A stretch of 30,477 nucleotides of DNA from Paramuribaculum sp. (GTDB lineage: Bacteria > Bacteroidota > Bacteroidia > Bacteroidales > Muribaculaceae), in assembly GCA_009775605.1 (NCBI GenBank), contig VSPV01000011.1:1-30477 (forward strand), in the 5' to 3' direction. Position numbers and translations under genes: made by a program. The notes below the pieces were generated by a model. The model had not been told where the DNA came from. It did no database searches and worked only from the letters and a program-made list of their open reading frames with translations. Shown one piece after another: positions 7,869 to 15,343 of this stretch. Each line of letters opens with the position of its first letter. The stretch's first letter is position 1.

Positions 7869-8945
7869 TTAGAAGTGGATGCCGTAGACGATGATAAGAA
7901 CCATCACCACGAGATTTACAAGATTGATGGGGAGCAGATATTTCCATTCCAGCGCCAGCATCTGGTCGATTCGCAGACGGGGGAATGTCCATTTGAACCA
8001 TATTATGATAAACGAGATCAGAACGGCCTTGCCGATGAACCAGATTACCGAAGGTATCCAGTCCATGACCATGTTGAATGAATCCCATCCGGGGATATGC
8101 AGGGGCATCCATCCGCCGAAGAACAGGAGTGTAGCCACGCCCGAAACCACAAACAGATTCAGGTACTCGGCCAGGTAGAAGAAACCGAAATGAATACCGG
8201 AATACTCGGTGTGGTAACCGGCGGTCAGCTCGCTCTCTGCCTCGGGAAGGTCAAACGGGCCGCGGTTGGTCTCGGCTGTACCTGCTATCAGATAGATTAT
8301 AAAGGCTATGATAGCGGGAACGTGGGCCGTGAAGATGAACCACAGATTGCTCTGTGCCTCTACTATCTCCACCACATTCATGGTGCCTGCGAAAGCCACC
8401 ATGGTAAGAACAGATAGTCCGATGGAAAGTTCGTAGCTTACCATCTGGGCACCCGAGCGGAGAGCGCCGATGAGAGTGAACTTATTGGCGCTGGACCATC
8501 CTGCGAGCAGAATGCCGAGCACGCCTATCGACGAAACGGCAATCAGGAAGAAGATGCCGATGTTGAAGTTGATAATCTGGAGTCCGTTGCCCCAGGGAAG
8601 CACGGCAAACGCCAGCATCGAGGCGAGAATCACAAGATAAGGTGCAAGGGCAAAAAGGAACTTGTCGGTGTACTTGAGCGAGATAAGCTCCTTGATGAGA
8701 ATCTTGAACATATCGGCCACACTCTGAAGCAGCCCCCAGGGACCTACACGATTCGGGCCGAGACGGCACTGGAATGCGGCGCAAACCTTGCGTTCATACC
8801 ATATATAAAAGAGGGCGAGCACCGAGTAGGTGAGCAGCAGCAGAACGCCTATAAGGACACATTCAGCCGTTATGGCAAGCCATTCGGGCATATACTGCAA
8901 TAGCGTGGTGTGGACCCAATTGGTCAGAAATGAAAAATCAAACAT
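7869..8945 (-). CDS. nuoH: NADH-quinone oxidoreductase subunit H
   Basis: NuoH is the membrane subunit that, with NuoB and NuoD, forms the quinone chamber of complex I and links it to the proton path. The 358-residue protein has about eight membrane helices. The conserved cytoplasmic loop is visible as YERKVCAAFQ followed by RLGPNRVGPWGLLQ and ADMFKILIKE (about residues 50-86). The later loop FDLPEAESELTAGYHTEYSG (about 228-247) carries the acidic residues lining the quinone tunnel. It starts 54 nt after nuoCD. The expected downstream neighbour nuoI is missing here because the eight atp genes intervene, and nuoG, which some bacteria place before nuoH, is also absent. Confidence 0.97.
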   Translation of the reverse strand: MFDFSFLTNWVHTTLLQYMPEWLAITAECVLIGVLLLLTYSVLALFYIWYERKVCAAFQCRLGPNRVGPWGLLQSVADMFKILIKELISLKYTDKFLFALAPYLVILASMLAFAVLPWGNGLQIINFNIGIFFLIAVSSIGVLGILLAGWSSANKFTLIGALRSGAQMVSYELSIGLSVLTMVAFAGTMNVVEIVEAQSNLWFIFTAHVPAIIAFIIYLIAGTAETNRGPFDLPEAESELTAGYHTEYSGIHFGFFYLAEYLNLFVVSGVATLLFFGGWMPLHIPGWDSFNMVMDWIPSVIWFIGKAVLISFIIIWFKWTFPRLRIDQMLALEWKYLLPINLVNLVVMVLIIVYGIHF

Positions 8946-8999
8946 AAATGTGATATCTTTTGGCTATATGATTTGTCTTTTTGTTTCTTACTCTCAGGG

Positions 9000-10628
9000 T
9001 CAGCGGTCCATGTCAGGCACGATATAGTCGAGCGATCCGCCAATGGTGATAAGGTCGGCAACTTTCTGTCCGCGGGTAAGGTGGTCAACCACTGCAGCTG
9101 CGGGAAGCGACGGCGGAACTATCTTGAGGCGGTAGGGCGAGGTGGTGCCGTCGCTCTCAAGGTATACGCCGAAGGTGCCGCGGCAACCCTCAACAGTGCG
9201 GAACCAGTGTCCCACGGGAAGTTTGAGCACCTTGGGCACTTTCACGCAGATTTCGCCTTCGGGAATATTGTCGATGAGCTGCTCGATGATACGGGCACTC
9301 TCCACAATCTCGTCCATGCGCACCTTGAAGCGGGCCATGGAATCACCCTCATGACGGATAATTTCCTTGAAGTCAAGCTCGGAATAGATGCTGTAGGGGT
9401 CGGTCTTGCGGACGTCGCAAGCCCAGCCCGACGCGCGTCCCGACGGGCCGGTTACGGACCACGAGATGGCATCCTCTTTTGTGAGCACACCCACGCCGTC
9501 CATACGGTTGTGGGCTATCACATTGCCGGTGAACACCTTGTTGTATTCCTTGATATTGGCGGGGATAACGGCCAGAAGGGCCTTCACATCCTTCACGAAG
9601 TCGGGATGCAGGTCCTGCATCACACCGCCTATGCACTCGTAGTTGAACGTCATACGGGCGCCGCAGGTCTTCTCCATTATGTCGAGAATCTGCTCGCGCA
9701 CGCGCAGCGTATAGAAAAGCATGGTGGTGGCGCCGAGGTCCATGCAGAAGGTTCCCATGAACAGACAGTGGCTGGCTATACGGGAAAGCTCGTCCATCAG
9801 CACGCGTATCACCTGGGCGCGGCGGCTTATCTCTATGCCGGCAGCCTGCTCTATGGTCATGCACAGACAGTGGTGATAGGGATGGGCCGAGAAGTAATCC
9901 AGTCGGTCCATGAAATGGAGCGTCTGGGGATAGGTGAGCTTTTCGCATATTTTTTCGATGCCGCGATGGATATAACCCATGTAGACATCGATTTTCTTTA
10001 TGGTCTCGCCGTCTATGGCGGTGCGGAAACGGAGCACGCCGTGGGTGGCGGGATGCTGCGGGCCTATGTTGACCACAAAGTCCTCGGGCTGGAACACCCT
10101 CACCTCTTTCTTCTCTACAGTTCCGTCGGCGGTCTCCACATATGTGTCGGTGAAATCGCTCTGACGCTCGCTGTCGGTGGTCACGGGGTTAAGCTCGGGA
10201 TTCTCGTCGTAGTTCTTGCGGAGGGGGTAACCGTTCCAGTCAATGCTCAGGAAGAGACGGCGCATGTCGGGGTTGCCGATGAACACTATTCCGAAGAAGT
10301 CATAGACCTCGCGTTCGAAGATTCCGGCTATATGCCAGATATCGGCCACGCTGTGGAGCATGGGCTTCTCTACATTGTCGGTGGTCACTTTCACGGCCAG
10401 GTGGCGGCAGTGGGTGGTTGAGGTGAGGTAATAGATACAGCCCATCTTGTCCTTCCAGTCCATGCCCACGATTGTCACAAGGAAGTCGAATCTGAGCTTC
10501 TCGTCATCGCGGAGCTGGCGGGCAAAATCGGGCCATTGGGCGTCGGGAATGCTGACTGTCAGGGTGTCGCCCGGCTCAAACGTGGCCTGCGGCTGCAGTG
10601 CGGCAATTATTTCCTGAAGTTCTGCCAT
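9000..10628 (-). CDS. nuoCD: NADH-quinone oxidoreductase subunits C and D, fused
   Basis: This is a fusion of the 30-kDa (NuoC) and 49-kDa (NuoD) subunits, 542 residues. The NuoC part covers roughly residues 1-145 and contains the signature FEREVYDFFGIVF (104-116). A hydrophilic linker follows. NuoD begins near residue 180 with NIGPQHPATHGVLRF (187-201), then GYIHRGIEK (218-226) and DRLDYFS (241-247), which contribute quinone-site His and Tyr residues. The C terminus has the family block LKIVPPS and ends near DYIVPDMDR. Fused nuoCD is found in enterobacteria and, as I recall, in Bacteroidetes. It lies 81 nt after nuoB and 54 nt before nuoH. No nuoE, nuoF or nuoG follows, so this complex should lack the NADH-oxidising module. 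Confidence 0.97.
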   Translation of the reverse strand: MAELQEIIAALQPQATFEPGDTLTVSIPDAQWPDFARQLRDDEKLRFDFLVTIVGMDWKDKMGCIYYLTSTTHCRHLAVKVTTDNVEKPMLHSVADIWHIAGIFEREVYDFFGIVFIGNPDMRRLFLSIDWNGYPLRKNYDENPELNPVTTDSERQSDFTDTYVETADGTVEKKEVRVFQPEDFVVNIGPQHPATHGVLRFRTAIDGETIKKIDVYMGYIHRGIEKICEKLTYPQTLHFMDRLDYFSAHPYHHCLCMTIEQAAGIEISRRAQVIRVLMDELSRIASHCLFMGTFCMDLGATTMLFYTLRVREQILDIMEKTCGARMTFNYECIGGVMQDLHPDFVKDVKALLAVIPANIKEYNKVFTGNVIAHNRMDGVGVLTKEDAISWSVTGPSGRASGWACDVRKTDPYSIYSELDFKEIIRHEGDSMARFKVRMDEIVESARIIEQLIDNIPEGEICVKVPKVLKLPVGHWFRTVEGCRGTFGVYLESDGTTSPYRLKIVPPSLPAAAVVDHLTRGQKVADLITIGGSLDYIVPDMDR

Positions 10629-10709
10629 ATTGATTGTCTGTTGATATTTTCTCTGTTATGATAATGATGGTTTGGAGGAGAAAGATTAAAGTCCCGGGAG
10701 AGCCGTCCG

Positions 10710-11318
10710 TCAGTCCTTCACCTCATTGAGGGGATGGTCCTTAAGGAACTCTTCCTGCTTCTGCTTGCGGTTCACGCCGCCGAAGAAGTTCTCGACCTTG
10801 ATTTTGCGTGAAAGCTGCATTATCGAATATATCATGGCCTCGGGGCGCGGAGGACAGCCCGGAAGGTAAACATCAACGGGTATTATCTGGTCGACACCCA
10901 TCACCACATGATACGATTTCTTGAACGGACCGCCCGAAACGGCGCACGCGCCGCAGGCAATCACATATTTGGGTTCGGCGAGCTGGTCGTAGAGACGGCG
11001 CACGACCGGGGCCATGCGGTTCACGATAGTTCCGGCCACCATTATAAAGTCGGCCTGACGTGGCGACGAACGGGCCACTTCCCATCCGAAGCGGGCCATG
11101 TCGTAACGCGCTGCGCCAAGGCTCACGAATTCTATTCCGCAGCAGCTGGTGGCAAACGTAAGAGGCCACAGCGAGTTGGAGCGGCCCCAGTTTATAAGCT
11201 TATCAAGCGAACCCACCACCACATTGGTGCCGTGGGCGCGAAGCTCGTCAACGAGTTTCTCGATGTATTCGTTGTCTTTCCATGCCGCGTAGGGCATATT
11301 CTTGGTAGTTACTTCCAT
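10710..11318 (-). CDS. nuoB: NADH-quinone oxidoreductase subunit B
   Basis: NuoB holds cluster N2, the last iron-sulfur cluster before quinone. The 202-residue protein shows the tandem cysteines Cys59-Cys60 in TFATSCCGIEF, Cys125 in ACGACAVSGGPF and Cys155 in YLPGCPPRPE, giving all four N2 ligands. RYDMARFGWE and ADFIMVAGT are further conserved blocks. The ATG at 11318 overlaps the end of nuoA by 10 nt. A second ATG at 11297 (MPYAAWKDN) would instead leave a short gap; I kept the longer form because overlap is common here, but the start is uncertain. Downstream, 81 nt separate it from nuoCD. Confidence 0.95.
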   Translation of the reverse strand: MEVTTKNMPYAAWKDNEYIEKLVDELRAHGTNVVVGSLDKLINWGRSNSLWPLTFATSCCGIEFVSLGAARYDMARFGWEVARSSPRQADFIMVAGTIVNRMAPVVRRLYDQLAEPKYVIACGACAVSGGPFKKSYHVVMGVDQIIPVDVYLPGCPPRPEAMIYSIMQLSRKIKVENFFGGVNRKQKQEEFLKDHPLNEVKD

Positions 11319-11677
11319 TCAAGAGCTCCTTTCCGCCAGGCATATACGAGGCCCAGCACCAAAATGGTGAAGAATATGGCAATGCTTATGAGGCCTGCTC
11401 CTCCCAATTCCTTGACGCGAACCGCCCAGGGGAAAAGAAACACACACTCAACATCGAACATTAAAAAAAGAATTGCAAACAAATAGTAGCCTACCTTAAA
11501 CTGGGCCATTGATTCACCGCGGGTCGGAATACCGCATTCATAGGCCTCCCCTTTCTGGGGATTGGTAGAGCTTGGAGAAATTAATCCTGCCAGCCATAGA
11601 GCCAGAGCCACCAGACCTATGCCCGTGAGGGCCGCGGTGATGGCGAGTGTAGAGGACTGAATACCTAAAATTAACAT
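11309..11677 (-). CDS. nuoA: NADH-quinone oxidoreductase subunit A
   Basis: NuoA is a small membrane subunit next to NuoH and NuoJ. The 122-residue protein has three hydrophobic helices. Between the first two is the conserved loop with KGEAYECGIPTRGESMAQFK, where the Cys and Glu of YECG are family signatures, followed by VGYYLFAILFLMFDVECVFL, which includes the FLMFDVE motif. It is the first gene of the nuo-atp string. About 130 nt upstream lies a possible -7 promoter element at 11810-11817, leaving a long 5' leader without an obvious structured element. Its last 10 nt overlap nuoB. Confidence 0.96.
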   Translation of the reverse strand: MLILGIQSSTLAITAALTGIGLVALALWLAGLISPSSTNPQKGEAYECGIPTRGESMAQFKVGYYLFAILFLMFDVECVFLFPWAVRVKELGGAGLISIAIFFTILVLGLVYAWRKGALEWK

Positions 11678-11809
11678 ATTTATTTATATTTGCACTATAA
11701 TCTGAGACAATCATAGATGCCGATAGCACAATACGTTGCAGCCAGCCCACACATGTCAAATCCGGGCACGACCGCCGTATTTTCTATGGCATTCATACAA
11801 TATACCGTG

Positions 11810-11817
11810 CAAATATA
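11810..11817 (-). promoter_or_regulatory. Possible -7 element for the nuo-atp operon
   Basis: The minus strand reads TATATTTG, matching the Bacteroidetes TAnnTTTG consensus. No TTTG lies 19-21 nt upstream, so the promoter is incomplete. It is the only good match in the 268-nt gap between nuoA and the lipoprotein gene stop. The implied 5' leader is about 125 nt. The rest of the gap is AT-rich and shows no clear terminator for the lipoprotein gene. Confidence 0.4.
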
Positions 11818-11945
11818 GTCAAAATATTAGAATAACCCGATACTTTAACACTCTATTTTTTGGCAATTTTTCACATTTACACCCGCATCTACATCCGCCT
11901 TTGCCAATAATCACCTTGCGCCACGGAGGCACGCACCGCTGTCCA

Positions 11946-12809
11946 CTATTTTGAAAAATTCAGATTGCCGTACAAAAATGCCGTTACGCGATAGTCACTG
12001 CCGGCAACCGCGAGCACAAACTCCACCTCCATCGCGCCGCTCCCGTCGGCCGTGACGGTTATGTCGCTTATCTCGGTGTCGGTCACCGACGGAACGGCCT
12101 GCCATGAGGTGCGCTCTTTCTGCGAGAGGCTGAAACCCCTATTTGACAAAACCAGCCCCATCCCCTCAATCCTCAGACTCTCCACAGGGCCGTCAAGTCC
12201 TGTGGCTGTCATCGAGGCTGTCATCGCATCGGGGTAGAGTGTCAGCGCGAATTCGGTATCGTAGTCAACGGTCTCGGCACCCGTCGCTTCGTCGCGCACG
12301 CGGGTTGCGCCCGTCGACTGCATTGCATACGGAAAAGCCGTCACCTCGTACACCCCGTTCACAAAGTAGTGTATATAAAATCCGCGGCTATGGTTTTCAT
12401 CAGCCGCCGAAGCCTCGAAATACACTATGGTCACATCTTTCAATGTGATTCCTCCGGATGTCTCGACATTCGACGGTACCAGCTCGTCAGCCTTTATCAT
12501 TCTGGCCTTCCCGGGCACATCAAGCCTGTAGGTCCACTCCACATCGTCAAACATCAGCGTTACAGGTGTATCGCCGGACGAAACGGCAAAATTGCTTACC
12601 GTAAAGGACGCCGTGCGGTTTTCGTCGTCGAATGTAGCGGCATAACCCACCTCAGGCATCACCACCGTGCTGCGGCCCTGGCTGCTGACGTAATTGAACG
12701 AGCGCACATCCACGGCGGTGACAAATTTTGCCAGCGGATCCTCGCCGCGACACCCGGGCAGGAATGCCGCCGCAACGCATAATACGAAAAGCGGTCGGAT
12801 AGTCTTCAT
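11946..12809 (-). CDS. Two-repeat lipoprotein downstream of a TonB-dependent receptor; function unknown
   Basis: I do not recognise the family. The start at 12809 gives MKTIRPLFVLCVAAAFLPGC, a lipoprotein signal with lipobox LPGC and Cys20; the upstream in-frame ATG adds only a hydrophilic leader and is rejected. The mature part (about 268 residues) looks like two related beta-rich halves. TASFTVSNF (67-75) and YEVTAFPYAM (154-163) in the first correspond to TASMTATGL (197-205) and YRVTAFLYGN (273-282) in the second. It starts 65 nt after the receptor gene ends, on the same strand, so the pair is probably co-transcribed. A surface or periplasmic accessory of the receptor, for example in substrate capture, is a reasonable inference only. 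Confidence 0.75.
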   Translation of the reverse strand: MKTIRPLFVLCVAAAFLPGCRGEDPLAKFVTAVDVRSFNYVSSQGRSTVVMPEVGYAATFDDENRTASFTVSNFAVSSGDTPVTLMFDDVEWTYRLDVPGKARMIKADELVPSNVETSGGITLKDVTIVYFEASAADENHSRGFYIHYFVNGVYEVTAFPYAMQSTGATRVRDEATGAETVDYDTEFALTLYPDAMTASMTATGLDGPVESLRIEGMGLVLSNRGFSLSQKERTSWQAVPSVTDTEISDITVTADGSGAMEVEFVLAVAGSDYRVTAFLYGNLNFSK

Positions 12810-12874
12810 GACTTTCCAACCGCCTGAATGCATTTTTTGTTCTGGCCCTCGGACCAAAATCCGCGTCTCCGTTC

Positions 12875-15139
12875 TCAGCGCCGTCCGAAACCGAAATCAA
12901 GCCGCACCGTGATGCCCCCGCGCGCCGGTTTGCCGCGCTGAAGAAAGCGGTAGCCGAGCGATTCAAACTGGAACACATCAAACTTCGTGCCTGTAAGATT
13001 CTCGCCCCAGAGTTCGAGACTGAGCCATTTATAAGTAGCCTTTGCCGATGCTCCAAGCTGTGCGTAGAAGTTCTGGCGGTAGAGGTTGGCGTTGTCCCAG
13101 TATATCGGGCCTACGCCCTTGCACTTCAGATTGAAGTCAAGAACCCAGTCGGAGCCTGCGGGAACCACGTAATTTACGCCCGCGAACACCGTGTTGGAAG
13201 GTGCGTAAGGCACTCTCTTGCCCTTGAAATCGTCGTCGCCGTCGTGATACTCCATGAAGCGGGCATTCGTGAGGCCATAACTGAGATTGAACGCCCACCG
13301 GCTTGTGGGAGCGTAGCGTATCTGGGTCTCCAGTCCGTAGCTGCGTGTGCGTCCGGCATTGGTGGTGATTCGTCCTGTAGTGGTGTCGTCGTCGGGGAAA
13401 GTGGTCAGCTGCTGGTCGCGACAGTCGATATAGAACAGCGCAAGGTCGGTCATCACCCGGCCGTCGGCACACACTATATGCGCTCCCGCCTCATAATTCC
13501 AGCTGCGCTCGGGCTTATAGCTCGTAATGCGGTCAATATCGGGAGCCTGCTGATTGCCTCCGCCCATACCCGGCATGTGCTGCATCATATCGCCCATCAG
13601 GCGCTGCTGAAGCACTTCGGAGAACATCTGGGTGTTGAATCCGCCCGATTTGTATCCTTTGCCCACGGTGAGATAAACGTCGCTCTTCGATGGCATGGGA
13701 AGCGTATAGCTCACCTGAAACTTTGGCAGAAACTCGAGCGAGCGGTTGTGAAGACGGCCAGTGTCGTCAATGTCTATGGTTTCCGACAGAATGGGACGCG
13801 TGGGCATTTTCTTCAGGAATGCCTTGAATGAGGTGTTCGACAGGCTGTGATAACGCATATTGGTGCGCTCATAGTCCAGACGCATACCCAGAGCGAGATT
13901 CCACCGGTCCAGCGACCACTCGCTCTGATGATAGAGGGCCGCTCCGAAGTTAGGCAGCGCGAAGTCGCTGCCGAGCAGCAGATGGTCATCATCAAACTCA
14001 AGCTTCACCGGTATGCGGTCGTTGAGATTCACGCGGTCGGTAATCAGGCGCGCGATGCCCTCGTCTTTCAGCGTCACGGGCGCCCACATGGATGTGCGCC
14101 GGAAGAAACCGAATGCCCCGGCGGTCCAGTTGTAGACCCCCGCACGGCCGCGCACCACCACATCCTGCGTCACCGCCCATTCGTGGCGGCGCTGCTTCAT
14201 TATGAAGTAATTCACCGGCTGGAAGTCCTGGTCAAGCCCCATCTCGTCGTCGAGATACTGGATACTGGAAATGCTTGCCACAGACACATTATCTCCGAAC
14301 CATTTCACCGTCAGGCCGTCCGAGAGCGAATTGCGGCGATAGTAGCAGGTGTCGTTGTAGTTTATCTCACGGTTGTTGGCTTCTTCATAAGGATAACCGC
14401 CCTGACGCGAGAGGCCGAATGACGCCACATTGTCTATGAGCACCTTCGAGGCCGGACGCCATTGCGTGCGCCAGCGCAGGTTGAGGCCTTTTTCAGTTGC
14501 CGTGCGCGTGTCGTTGTAATGGTTGCGGTAGAAGCCGTCGCTGAATGTCATTTCACCCACGAATCCCATGTAAAGGTTGCGCGCCATCTGCTGATAGGAG
14601 CTGACGGCCATCCGCGCCTCCGGCCCGGTAGAAATCCGCCCCATAACGCGGCTGCCCTGATAAAGCATGGGCCTTACGGTATAGATGTTCACCTGACCGC
14701 CCATGGTGTTGCGTCCGTAGAGGGTGCTCTGCGGGCCGCGGATCACCTCCACGCGTTCTATGTCAAAGAGATCCGTATCGTAATTGTCCTTGTTGAGAAT
14801 AGGCACATTATCTATATTGAGACCCACCACGGGCTGGTCCATGCGGCTCCCGAGGCCGCGCACATAGATGCTCGAGGTCATGCGGCTGCCGTAATCCGGT
14901 ATATAGAAGTTGGGGGCTATCTCGCTCATGGCTTTGAGGGTGTTCACCCGCCAGCGCTCAGCCTGTTGGAGCGTGAGTGTGGTGGAAGCGTCGGGAAGCA
15001 GGCTCAGGTCTGAGTTCTGTTTGATGGAAGTGACTGTCACAGCGTCAAGGTGCCTTATGTTTGGATCGGTATCGAGCTCTTCTCCGCTCACTGAAAACGA
15101 AGCGAGGGCAACGAACAATGTAACGTATCTGCTTGTCAT
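12875..15139 (-). CDS. TonB-dependent outer-membrane receptor (not SusC-type)
   Basis: This 754-residue protein imports a ligand across the outer membrane using TonB-ExbBD energy. It has a signal peptide (about residues 1-18), a TonB-box-like LDAVTVTSI (31-39) and a plug domain with VRGLGSRMDQPVVGLNIDNV and VEVIRGPQSTLYGRNTMGGQ. A C-terminal barrel of alternating aromatic strands follows, ending in RLDFGFGRR. It lacks the N-terminal carboxypeptidase-like domain and the SusD partner of glycan importers, and resembles siderophore/iron-complex receptors. An extracellular-type loop around residues 515-525 is rich in Met and His. The ligand cannot be read from the sequence. Its promoter at 15167-15198 is strong by consensus, and an unknown lipoprotein gene follows. 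Confidence 0.93.
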   Translation of the reverse strand: MTSRYVTLFVALASFSVSGEELDTDPNIRHLDAVTVTSIKQNSDLSLLPDASTTLTLQQAERWRVNTLKAMSEIAPNFYIPDYGSRMTSSIYVRGLGSRMDQPVVGLNIDNVPILNKDNYDTDLFDIERVEVIRGPQSTLYGRNTMGGQVNIYTVRPMLYQGSRVMGRISTGPEARMAVSSYQQMARNLYMGFVGEMTFSDGFYRNHYNDTRTATEKGLNLRWRTQWRPASKVLIDNVASFGLSRQGGYPYEEANNREINYNDTCYYRRNSLSDGLTVKWFGDNVSVASISSIQYLDDEMGLDQDFQPVNYFIMKQRRHEWAVTQDVVVRGRAGVYNWTAGAFGFFRRTSMWAPVTLKDEGIARLITDRVNLNDRIPVKLEFDDDHLLLGSDFALPNFGAALYHQSEWSLDRWNLALGMRLDYERTNMRYHSLSNTSFKAFLKKMPTRPILSETIDIDDTGRLHNRSLEFLPKFQVSYTLPMPSKSDVYLTVGKGYKSGGFNTQMFSEVLQQRLMGDMMQHMPGMGGGNQQAPDIDRITSYKPERSWNYEAGAHIVCADGRVMTDLALFYIDCRDQQLTTFPDDDTTTGRITTNAGRTRSYGLETQIRYAPTSRWAFNLSYGLTNARFMEYHDGDDDFKGKRVPYAPSNTVFAGVNYVVPAGSDWVLDFNLKCKGVGPIYWDNANLYRQNFYAQLGASAKATYKWLSLELWGENLTGTKFDVFQFESLGYRFLQRGKPARGGITVRLDFGFGRR

Positions 15140-15166
15140 TGTAAAAAAATGTTATAAATGAGCCGA

Positions 15167-15198
15167 CAAAGTTAATATTTTACCGCTTTACTTCCAAA
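15167..15198 (-). promoter_or_regulatory. Promoter of the TonB-dependent receptor gene
   Basis: On the minus strand a TTTG (-33, plus positions 15195-15198) is followed after exactly 20 nt by TAACTTTG (-7, plus positions 15167-15174). This is a full match to the Bacteroidetes housekeeping promoter. The transcript would begin near 15160, leaving a leader of about 20 nt. No additional operator-like palindrome is obvious. Confidence 0.8.
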
Positions 15199-15269
15199 AC
15201 GCCTCCAAAACATCTCCCCACATAAGTTTAGAGCAGTTTCAAAAAACTGAATATTCCAAAAATTAGTTG

Positions 15270-15277
15270 TAAATTTG
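15270..15277 (+). promoter_or_regulatory. Possible -7 element for the glyQS operon
   Basis: TAAATTTG matches TAnnTTTG and lies 66 nt before the glyQS start. No TTTG occurs at the proper distance upstream; the nearest similar word, TTTC at 15237-15240, is about 29 nt away. The element is divergent from the receptor promoter. Confidence 0.5.
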
Positions 15278-15343
15278 CCCGCTGAATGTCGCCCTATCCA
15301 TTCGGACTGGCGTCAGTAAACCCAACAGAATAATTAGACCGCT

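Noticed and set aside
8973..10421. 482-codon open frame opposite nuoCD
   Set aside because: Antisense shadow of a highly conserved gene; the His/Gly-rich translation has no family features.
11685..11692. TATATTTG on the plus strand as a promoter, part of a 10-bp inverted repeat with 11807-11816
   Set aside because: No plus-strand gene follows, since the next gene downstream lies on the minus strand. The inverted repeat arms are about 110 nt apart and are themselves promoter-like AT words.
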